This document shows positions 1-4,826 of a DNA stretch of 5,415 nucleotides, in pieces. The translations under genes were made by a program, and so were the position numbers. Each line of letters opens with the position of its first letter. Position 1 is the stretch's first letter. Under the pieces are notes generated by a model. It was given only the letters and a program-made list of their open reading frames with translations. It was not told the DNA's origin and did no database searches. The DNA lies in assembly GCA_002371375.1 (NCBI GenBank), contig DFIB01000080.1, positions 1 through 5,415 on the forward strand, given 5' to 3'. The stretch is from Mageeibacillus sp. UBA3708 (GTDB lineage: Bacteria > Bacillota > Clostridia > Saccharofermentanales > Saccharofermentanaceae).

Positions 1-1229
1 ACCTTCTGCTGATTGCCGCCGGAGAGGGACTTGATCGGAGTATCTGAAGATGCAGTCTTGATATTCAGAAGCTTGATATATTCATCGGCAAACGCCTCGG
101 CCTGTGCTCTCGAGATGGGCCTGAAGAATCCCTTCAATACCTGAAGAGCGAGAATGATATTCTCTCTGACTGACAGGTCGCCTACGATACCGTCACGCTT
201 TCTGTCCTCTGCAAGATAGAATATTCCGTGCTTCATTGCATCGAGAGGCTTGGTGATATTGATCTGCTTGCCGTCCATCTTAACAATGCCGCCGGTAACT
301 TTGTCCGCACCGTAGATAGCACGTACGCACTCACTTCGGCCGGAGCCGAGAAGGCCCGTAAATCCGTTGACCTCACCCTTGCGTATTGCAAAATCGAAAG
401 GCTTGATACCTGTAGTTCCCGCAAGCTGCTGCGCCTCATATACGGGGGTACTGCTGTAATCGATCTTCGCCGTATCAGCATCGCTCTTGATGTCTGCCAT
501 GTCATCGAGTTCCTTGCCGAGCATCTTGGATACGAGCTTAACTCTGGGAAGATCTTCTATTATATATTCACCGACCAGCTGACCGTCACGGAGTACGGTA
601 ATGCGGTCGCAAACTTCATAAACCTGTTCAAGGAAATGTGTGACGAAGATAATTCCGACGCCCTTCTTCTTCAATGAGAGCATCAGCTTGAATAATTTCT
701 CAACTTCCTGTTCGTCAAGCGAGGAAGTAGGTTCGTCCAGGATAAGGACTTTACATTCCATATCGACTGCACGTGCTATTGCTACCATCTGCTGAACAGC
801 GATGGAGCAGCTGCCGAGCTGCTGCTGAGGCAGAGCCGGGATGCCGAGTGAATCGAGCAATTCACCTGCGTGAGTATTTATCTTTTTCCAGTTTGTAAGC
901 TGGCCTTTTGTACGTCCGATGAACATGTTCTCTGCAACAGTCAGATTCGGACAGAGAGTTATCTCCTGGTACACGGTGCTGATGCCGGCATTCTGGGCAT
1001 CCTGAGGAGATCTGATAGAGACATGCTTACCTGACAGCCTGATCTCGCCGCCGTCTTTGGGATAAACACCCGTAAGTACTTTTATGAGTGTGGATTTACC
1101 TGCACCGTTCTCGCCCATGAGTGCATGGATCTCGCCTTCTCTTAAAGTAAAATCCACTTGCTCCAATGCGCGCACATTCGGGAAATACTTGCATATTCCG
1201 CGCATTTCAAGTAAAGAGCTTTTTTCCAT
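1..1229 (-). CDS. ytfR: Sugar ABC transporter ATP-binding protein, YtfR/RbsA family (3' end outside window)
   Basis: Cytoplasmic ATPase that powers a CUT2-type monosaccharide importer; 409 codons are visible of about 500 usual for the family. It has two fused nucleotide-binding domains. The first shows Walker A GENGAGKS (39-46), Q-loop Q88, an atypical signature around SCSIAVQQ (140-147), Walker B LILDEP (162-167) and H-loop H198. The second shows the degenerate Walker A GLLGSGRSE (292-300), EDRKRDGI (341-348) and LSGGNQQK (402-409), where the window ends. Stretches such as VQQMVAIARAVD, KVLILDEPT and FVTHFLEQVYEV are recalled as close to E. coli YtfR, the galactofuranose importer ATPase, closer than to RbsA or MglA. 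The ATG at 1229 has AGGAG at 1238-1242, 8 nt upstream. It lies downstream of the binding-protein gene but behind a strong terminator, so it probably depends on readthrough. Permease genes are expected next, to the left. The family call is firm; the substrate is inferred. Confidence 0.95.
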   Translation of the reverse strand, partial: MEKSSLLEMRGICKYFPNVRALEQVDFTLREGEIHALMGENGAGKSTLIKVLTGVYPKDGGEIRLSGKHVSIRSPQDAQNAGISTVYQEITLCPNLTVAENMFIGRTKGQLTNWKKINTHAGELLDSLGIPALPQQQLGSCSIAVQQMVAIARAVDMECKVLILDEPTSSLDEQEVEKLFKLMLSLKKKGVGIIFVTHFLEQVYEVCDRITVLRDGQLVGEYIIEDLPRVKLVSKMLGKELDDMADIKSDADTAKIDYSSTPVYEAQQLAGTTGIKPFDFAIRKGEVNGFTGLLGSGRSECVRAIYGADKVTGGIVKMDGKQINITKPLDAMKHGIFYLAEDRKRDGIVGDLSVRENIILALQVLKGFFRPISRAQAEAFADEYIKLLNIKTASSDTPIKSLSGGNQQK

Positions 1230-1248
1230 AATACCGTCTCCTGTTTAT

Positions 1249-1292
1249 AAAAAAAGAATGTGCGGGGCGGTGAAAACCGCACCGCACATTCT
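1249..1292 (-). terminator. Intrinsic terminator between binding-protein and ATPase genes
   Basis: Reading the minus strand, 1292-1276 pairs with 1271-1255 as a 17-bp stem with a single T:C mismatch and a TTTC tetraloop. A run of seven T follows at 1255-1249. The stem is GC-rich near the loop (GTGCGGTGCGGT). It starts 34 nt after the binding-protein stop codon and ends 20 nt before the ATPase start, leaving no room for a separate promoter. The likely role is partial termination, giving excess binding protein over ATPase and permease, and protection of the upstream mRNA 3' end. Confidence 0.93.
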
Positions 1293-1326
1293 GCTTGGTT
1301 CCTATATAGTTACTACAACTAAACTA

Positions 1327-2307
1327 TCAGATACCGTACTGGTCAACGTCAGCCTGTGTGATCTTGGAAGCGTCGAAGCCCTTCTCTTCCATGATGACTG
1401 TCTTCTGCTTAGCACCATTCTTGATGATGTCGTCGATGTAAGAAGCCTGGAAAGGATTGCACTGTCCGTCATAGTTCCAGTTGCCTGCGAGGAGTTCCTG
1501 GAGAGCCCACTTGTTGCAGTCGAAACCGATGATGATAACGTCTTTGCCTACACCGTGAGAGATGCCTGCCTTATCGAGAGCCTGAACGGCACCCTTAGCC
1601 ATGTCGTCGTTCTCAGCGTAGATTACGTTGAACTTCTTGCCTGCGTCGATCTGAGCCTGAACGATCTGCTGAGCTTCCTCTGCACTCCAGTTACCTGTCT
1701 GCTGAGTGATGATGTTCCAGTTAGCCTCTGCAGCTACCTTTGTGTCGAGAGCGCCGGAACGGCCGATCTGAGCGGATGAACCCATAACGCCCTGGATGTG
1801 GATGATGTTGTACTCTGACAGACCCTGTGAAGCGAGCCAGTCAACTGCTGTCTGGCCTTCCTTAGCCATATCGGAAACGATGGAAGCTTCATAGAGGCTC
1901 TCGTCTGCGTCGATCGTTCTGTCGAACAGGATAACCTTGATGCCTGCGTTCTTAGCGTCCTGGAGAACTGAATCCCAGCCTGATGTACCTGCTGCAGAGA
2001 TGAGGAGATAGTCAACGCCATCCTGAACATACTTCTGAGCTGCTGCGATCTGCTCTTCATTCTTAAGGCTGTATGTGAACTTTGCATCGTAGCCGTTCTC
2101 TGCCGTGAATGTCTTCTTCATGTCGTTGTCGTTAGCCGTACGATAACCTGACTCGTTAGGATCGTTGTTGATGATACCTACTTTGATGAGTTTGCCGTCG
2201 CCGCCGCCATTGCTTCCGTCTGTGGTGCTCTTATTACATCCTGCGAGTGAGAATGACATTGCACCTACGAGAACAACTGAAACTAAAGTGGTCAAGAACT
2301 TTTTCAT
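1327..2307 (-). CDS. ytfQ: YtfQ-like sugar ABC transporter substrate-binding lipoprotein
   Basis: Extracytoplasmic sugar receptor (326 aa) that delivers ligand to the CUT2 importer whose ATPase follows. An N-terminal signal has MKKF, a hydrophobic core at about 5-20 and lipobox LAGC with Cys24 as the predicted lipidation site, then a Ser/Gly-rich linker to about residue 39. The mature part is a type 1 periplasmic-binding fold: KVGIIN begins the first strand at 42, followed by NESGYR (51-56), GVDYLLIS (97-104), ILFDRTID (126-133), YAENDDM (230-236) and IIGFD (259-263). These positions match ligand-contact strands in the YtfQ/ribose-binding family. The start is set by GAGAGGT at 2314-2320, 6 nt upstream. 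An in-frame ATG at 2328 would place that sequence inside the gene and add MKKRGNK before the signal. It is the first gene of the operon, followed by the terminator at 1249-1292. Galactofuranose, arabinose or a related sugar is inferred, not shown. Confidence 0.93.
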   Translation of the reverse strand: MKKFLTTLVSVVLVGAMSFSLAGCNKSTTDGSNGGGDGKLIKVGIINNDPNESGYRTANDNDMKKTFTAENGYDAKFTYSLKNEEQIAAAQKYVQDGVDYLLISAAGTSGWDSVLQDAKNAGIKVILFDRTIDADESLYEASIVSDMAKEGQTAVDWLASQGLSEYNIIHIQGVMGSSAQIGRSGALDTKVAAEANWNIITQQTGNWSAEEAQQIVQAQIDAGKKFNVIYAENDDMAKGAVQALDKAGISHGVGKDVIIIGFDCNKWALQELLAGNWNYDGQCNPFQASYIDDIIKNGAKQKTVIMEEKGFDASKITQADVDQYGI

Positions 2308-2313
2308 TTTGTT

Positions 2314-2320
2314 ACCTCTC
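2314..2320 (-). promoter_or_regulatory. Ribosome binding site that fixes the ytfQ-like start
   Basis: GAGAGGT on the minus strand lies 6 nt before the ATG at 2307 and is the best Shine-Dalgarno match near the gene. It decides between this start and the in-frame ATG at 2328, whose own upstream sequence has only a distant AGGA. Confidence 0.8.
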
Positions 2321-2346
2321 TTCTTCATAATTTGATGTCCTCGAAT

Positions 2347-2363
2347 CACAGGCCTTTCCTGTG
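2347..2363. repeat. Inverted repeat in the ytfQ-like leader (CACAGG / CCTGTG)
   Basis: Arms CACAGG and CCTGTG are separated by 5 nt. If transcription starts near 2367, this falls within the first nucleotides of the leader, so it could be a 5' stabilising hairpin or an operator just downstream of the promoter. A second repeat, TGTGTT (2360-2365) and AACACA (2379-2384), overlaps it and straddles the predicted -10 box. Confidence 0.45.
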
Positions 2364-2373
2364 TTCTGCATAC

Positions 2374-2402
2374 ACTAAAACACACTCGAAAGGTGCGGTC
2401 AA
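2374..2402 (-). promoter_or_regulatory. Candidate sigma-A-type promoter of the importer operon
   Basis: On the minus strand, TTGACC (2402-2397, 5 of 6 to the -35 consensus) is followed by exactly 17 nt and TTTAGT (2379-2374, 4 of 6 to the -10 consensus). The predicted start is near 2367, giving a leader of about 60 nt before the ATG at 2307. It is the best promoter match seen on this strand of the region, but the -10 is weak, which fits a gene that needs activation. Confidence 0.55.
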
Positions 2403-2433
2403 CGAATCCTCATATGCCCAAAACGGATTGGTT

Positions 2434-2453
2434 ATTTTGCATAAATACAAATT
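2434..2453. promoter_or_regulatory. Candidate operator (20-bp pseudo-palindrome)
   Basis: ATTTTGCAT AA ATACAAATT is symmetric at 7 of 9 paired positions. The core TTTGCAT..ATACAAA resembles, with different spacing, the TTGTAC/GTACAA half-sites of Bacillus AraR boxes as I recall them. It lies 32 bp upstream of the predicted -35 of the importer operon. The half-site TTGTAT recurs on the minus strand at 2476-2481 and on the plus strand at 2726-2731, over the repressor's own -10 box. Assignment to the neighbouring repressor is inference. Confidence 0.4.
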
Positions 2454-2485
2454 CTCCGGCCAAAGCCGGAACAAATACAATTTCG
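2441..2485. repeat. Direct repeat AYAAATACAAWTTC, spaced 30 bp
   Basis: Copies at 2441-2455 and 2471-2485 agree at 12 of 15 positions and start exactly 30 bp apart, close to three helical turns, so they face the same side of the DNA. Between them lies a GC hairpin, TCCGGC (2455-2460) and GCCGGA (2465-2470) around a CAAA loop. The arrangement suggests two half-sites for a dimeric regulator, such as the repressor or an AraC-type response regulator. Confidence 0.4.
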
Positions 2486-2520
2486 TCTGATAAAGCAGTA
2501 ATCGCGCCGGTTTTGTCGAT

Positions 2521-2554
2521 TATCTTACGATTAATTGTTGAATAATCTAAGATA
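2521..2554. repeat. AT-rich 12-bp inverted repeat with one bulge
   Basis: TATCTTA (2521-2527), a bulged C and GATTA (2529-2533) pair with TAATC (2543-2547) and TAAGATA (2548-2554) around a 9-nt loop. All 12 base pairs match. It is about 120 bp upstream of the importer -35 and about 150 bp upstream of the repressor -35. The stem is too AT-rich, and too far from any gene end, to read confidently as a terminator; a protein-binding site is as likely. Confidence 0.5.
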
Positions 2555-2683
2555 TGTTTTTATTGGTAATACCTTTCATGTTAGAACATTTTGACGGAAA
2601 ACATTTTTGCCGCACAATTTTAATCAACTAAACAACAGAAATACGATAAAAAAACACGCTTTCAAACATCCTCTTCTCACATA

Positions 2684-2693
2684 CCGGATCCGG
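2684..2693. repeat. Perfect 10-bp palindrome CCGGATCCGG
   Basis: This GC island in AT-rich DNA ends 12 bp before the repressor -35 box. Outer arms CTTCTC (2673-2678) and GAGAAG (2694-2699) also match, the right arm abutting the palindrome, and a T-run follows at 2702-2707. It could be an operator or a weak insulating terminator upstream of the repressor promoter. Confidence 0.35.
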
Positions 2694-2705
2694 GAGAAGT
2701 ATTTT

Positions 2706-2734
2706 TTCACCAAGTTATTGTCATATTGTATAAT
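2706..2734 (+). promoter_or_regulatory. Promoter of the AraR-like repressor gene
   Basis: TTCACC (2706-2711, 4 of 6 to the -35 consensus), a 17-bp spacer and a perfect TATAAT (2729-2734). A second TATAAT at 2738-2743 overlaps the likely start region. The leader runs about 40 nt to the ATG at 2782. The sequence ATTGTAT (2725-2731), AATGC, ATATAAT covering the -10 is a near-palindrome (6 of 7 pairs) and may be an autoregulatory operator. Confidence 0.7.
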
Positions 2735-2781
2735 GCATATAATCAGAGTAATAAAAAACCTTACAATCCTACAGGAGATAT

Positions 2782-3840
2782 ATGGCTGCAAAGTATCGGG
2801 AGATTGCATATAAGCTTGAACTTGAGCTGCGTCAGATGCGCAGTGATGGCAGGACAAGACTGCCTGCTGAGGCAGAACTGTGCAGTATGTTCTCATGCAG
2901 CCGCCAGACTGTAAGAGCAGCACTTGATGACCTGGCACAGAGAGGACTTATCGTCAAGCGCAAGGGAAGCGGTTCATATCTTGCAGGCAGCATCACCGAC
3001 AGGAGCAGCACGGTGGTCCTCATCATTGAAGACGAGGATGAATATACTAATCCTTCATTCATCTCAAGGCTCCGCCAAATGCTCAAGGACAGGAAATACG
3101 AACTTATCTGCAGGAGCACCGGAGGACTGATATCCGGGGAAGCTGAGATATTATCTGAGCTTCAGCAGGAGCCGCCTGCCGCAGTCATAATCGAGCCGGT
3201 AAATAATGTCATTCCCAATCCCAACATATCCCTTATCTGCGGACTTCACTCAAAGGGGATCCCGGTGATTTATTTAAGGACCTCTTACCCCGAACCCCGG
3301 GAAGCACCGATGATCGGTGAAGACAACAAAGAGGGACCTGCCATTCTCGTAAGGCATCTCAAAGAGCGCGGGCACACTAACATTGCAGGCATCTTCAGGT
3401 GTGACGACAGCAGAGGGCTGATGCGGTATCAGGGTTTTTACGAAGCCCTCGGAGATGCAAATCTGCCTTTCGATGAGCAAGGGGTATTGATGATATCTTC
3501 AAGTGACAGGAAGCGCATCATGCGGGGTGATAACAGTCTCCTGACAAGGTTTATAAATGATAATCTCAGAGGCAAGACCGCCGTCATATGCCAGAACGAT
3601 GAGATAGCCTTCCGCCTCATACAGGTGCTGAACAACAACGGTAAGCGTGTACCCGGAGACGTGGCAGTCGTAAGCTTTGATGACAGTTATTACGCATCAT
3701 CAGCCGGAATAACATCACTTGGCCACAGCAGCAGAAATATGAGCAGCATAGTATCTGATCAGGTAACTGCGGCAATTGAGCACAAGAGGATTCCTGCGGT
3801 ATGTATCGAATGGAGACTGAATGTCAGGAACAGCGGCTGA
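2782..3840 (+). CDS. araR: GntR-family transcriptional repressor with LacI-type sugar-binding domain, AraR-like
   Basis: Cytoplasmic sugar-responsive DNA-binding protein, 352 aa, close to the length of B. subtilis AraR. Residues about 4-68 form a GntR winged helix: LPAEAELCSMFSCSRQTVR (27-45), then DDLAQRGLI and the wing GSGSYL (62-67). Residues about 76-350 form a LacI/periplasmic-binding-like effector domain, with segments GHTNIAGIF, CDDSRGLMRYQGF, CQNDEIAF and VVSFDD that align by eye with recalled AraR sequence. AraR binds L-arabinose and leaves its operators when bound; the effector here is inferred. AGGAG at 2773-2777 lies 4 nt before the ATG. The gene is divergent from the importer operon, suggesting it represses that operon and itself. 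Its TGA is 2 bp from the stop of the convergent lipoprotein gene and lies within an inverted repeat. The fold is firm; the exact orthology is less so. Confidence 0.9.
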   Translation: MAAKYREIAYKLELELRQMRSDGRTRLPAEAELCSMFSCSRQTVRAALDDLAQRGLIVKRKGSGSYLAGSITDRSSTVVLIIEDEDEYTNPSFISRLRQMLKDRKYELICRSTGGLISGEAEILSELQQEPPAAVIIEPVNNVIPNPNISLICGLHSKGIPVIYLRTSYPEPREAPMIGEDNKEGPAILVRHLKERGHTNIAGIFRCDDSRGLMRYQGFYEALGDANLPFDEQGVLMISSSDRKRIMRGDNSLLTRFINDNLRGKTAVICQNDEIAFRLIQVLNNNGKRVPGDVAVVSFDDSYYASSAGITSLGHSSRNMSSIVSDQVTAAIEHKRIPAVCIEWRLNVRNSG

Positions 3841-3851
3841 CATCAGTACTC
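3813..3851. terminator. Bulged hairpin spanning the convergent gene junction
   Basis: GAG (3813-3815), ACTG (3816-3819), bulged A, and ATGTCAG (3821-3827) pair with CTGACAT (3837-3843), CAGT (3844-3847), bulged A and CTC (3849-3851) around a 9-nt loop: 14 pairs with two single-base bulges. Both stop codons (3838-3840 plus, 3843-3845 minus) lie in or touch the right arm. On the plus strand a pyrimidine-rich TCTTTCCTCT follows; the minus side lacks a T-run. It may terminate the repressor transcript; activity in the other direction is doubtful. Confidence 0.45.
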
Positions 3852-4826
3852 TCTTTCCTCTATGATCTCCTTCGTCAGATCTTTACGCGTATACACTGAT
3901 TCATCAACATATACATGCTTGGGGATCTCCTCACCGGCACGGTACTTGCGGATGAGTTCCTCGACTCCGGGGCCGTGCATCGGATTACACTCAACGCAAA
4001 GATCTATCTTGCCGTCCAGACAATACTGAAGCGCTTTCTTTGTCGCATCGAAAGTGATGATCTTCACGCGCCCGTTCTCGCCGTAAGTTATCCCCGCTTC
4101 ATCAAACGCACACATCGCACCGAAAGTCATATTATCGTTCTCACTGTACAGCACATCAAAATCCCTGTTCTGACGCAGGTAATCCTTGACGACCTCGTAT
4201 CCCTTTGCTTCCGTGAAATCCCCGTCGAGCTGGGCGGCAAACTCCCAGTCCTTATGCTGTGCCACCCCGACTTCAAGCGCCTTTGTTCTCAGGAGCTGTG
4301 CAGTCGCACCGTATGACCCCTGCAGATGAAGTATCCTCAGATTCCTCTGCGCCGTATCGAAATGCTGATCCTCCATCCACTTAACGGCTTCATTCCCCTG
4401 CTTCAGGAAGTCCGAGCCGAAGTTCGTAAGGAAAAGATCCGCATTGCTGACAGATACCGAACGGTCAAGTATGATGACAGGTATCCCCGCGTTCTTTATC
4501 TCGGTAAGGACCGTCTCCCATCCGTCTTCCACGGTCGGCGCGATGATTATCAAATCCACACCTTCGAGAATGAAATTACGCACGGCTGCCAGCTGATTAT
4601 CCTGACGCTGCTTGGCATTCTCCATTCTCAGCTCATAGCCCCTGCTCTCGGTAAATGTCTGCTCCATCGACCTGGTGTTGGCAAGCCTCCAGTCCGATTC
4701 CGAGCCGACCTGCGAGAAGCCGATGACGAACAGGTCCTTATCGCTCTTCCCGCCTTTGTCACCGCAGCCGGCAAAAACGGCAGAAAAGATCAATATCAAA
4801 ACCAAACTACAGAACCGTCTCATCAT
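3843..4826 (-). CDS. YtfQ-like sugar-binding lipoprotein, probable sensor partner of the adjacent histidine kinase
   Basis: Type 1 periplasmic-binding-fold lipoprotein, 327 aa, anchored outside the membrane. The signal is MMRRF, a hydrophobic core (7-19) and a lipobox ending AGC, with Cys21 as the lipidation site. Mature motifs are FVIGFSQVGSESDWR (33-47), GVDLIIIAP (89-97), VIILDRS (117-123), DGDFTEAKGYEV (201-212), YSENDNM (227-233) and CNPMHGPG. The first and fourth are nearly those recalled for E. coli YtfQ, the galactofuranose receptor, so this copy looks closer to YtfQ than the importer's own receptor does. No ABC ATPase or permease follows; the next gene is the convergent repressor. 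Its start overlaps the kinase gene by 20 nt, with AAGGCGG at 4833-4839. By analogy with XylFII-LytS-YesN and AraP-AraS-AraT, it likely presents sugar to the kinase's outer domain (inference). It could alternatively feed the importer as a second receptor. Confidence 0.92.
   Translation of the reverse strand: MMRRFCSLVLILIFSAVFAGCGDKGGKSDKDLFVIGFSQVGSESDWRLANTRSMEQTFTESRGYELRMENAKQRQDNQLAAVRNFILEGVDLIIIAPTVEDGWETVLTEIKNAGIPVIILDRSVSVSNADLFLTNFGSDFLKQGNEAVKWMEDQHFDTAQRNLRILHLQGSYGATAQLLRTKALEVGVAQHKDWEFAAQLDGDFTEAKGYEVVKDYLRQNRDFDVLYSENDNMTFGAMCAFDEAGITYGENGRVKIITFDATKKALQYCLDGKIDLCVECNPMHGPGVEELIRKYRAGEEIPKHVYVDESVYTRKDLTKEIIEEREY

Larger units (their letters stand above)
2308..2781. other. Divergent regulatory intergenic region, 474 bp
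   Basis: This AT-rich gap separates the importer operon (minus) from the AraR-like repressor (plus). It holds a candidate promoter for each direction, a pseudo-palindrome and 30-bp-spaced direct repeats upstream of the importer promoter, a GC hairpin, a bulged 12-bp inverted repeat in the middle and a perfect 10-bp palindrome upstream of the repressor promoter. Each is listed separately. I see no convincing protein gene here. Positions about 2555-2680 hold only a short inverted repeat (ATGTT AG AACAT, 2578-2589), the odd palindrome GGTAATACC (2565-2573) and a 15-bp-spaced direct repeat of AACATTTT (2585 and 2600). The region is long for a simple divergent promoter pair, so several operators or a small RNA are possible. 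Confidence 0.7.

Noticed and set aside
1084..1779. Plus-strand open frame of 231 codons
   Set aside because: It lies antisense across the ATPase 5' end, the terminator and the binding-protein gene, has no ribosome binding site, and its residues show no family motif. It is a shadow of the minus-strand genes.
1327..2385. Longer start for the first binding protein (2385 or 2328)
   Set aside because: A 2385 start would lie upstream of the predicted transcription start and put 26 residues before the signal peptide. The 2328 start places the best ribosome binding site inside the gene. The 2307 start gives a normal lipoprotein signal.
2562..2580. Possible CcpA cre site (minus-strand ATGAAAGGTATTACCAAT)
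   Set aside because: It lacks the central CG and mismatches the right half of the cre consensus, so it is not supportable by eye.
2591..2624. TTGACG with TTTAAT as a plus-strand promoter
   Set aside because: The spacing is 22 bp, too long for a sigma-A-type promoter, and no gene follows closely.
2607..2813. Small plus-strand frame of 68 codons before the repressor
   Set aside because: It covers the repressor promoter and ribosome binding site, overlaps the repressor start out of frame, and has no convincing Shine-Dalgarno sequence.
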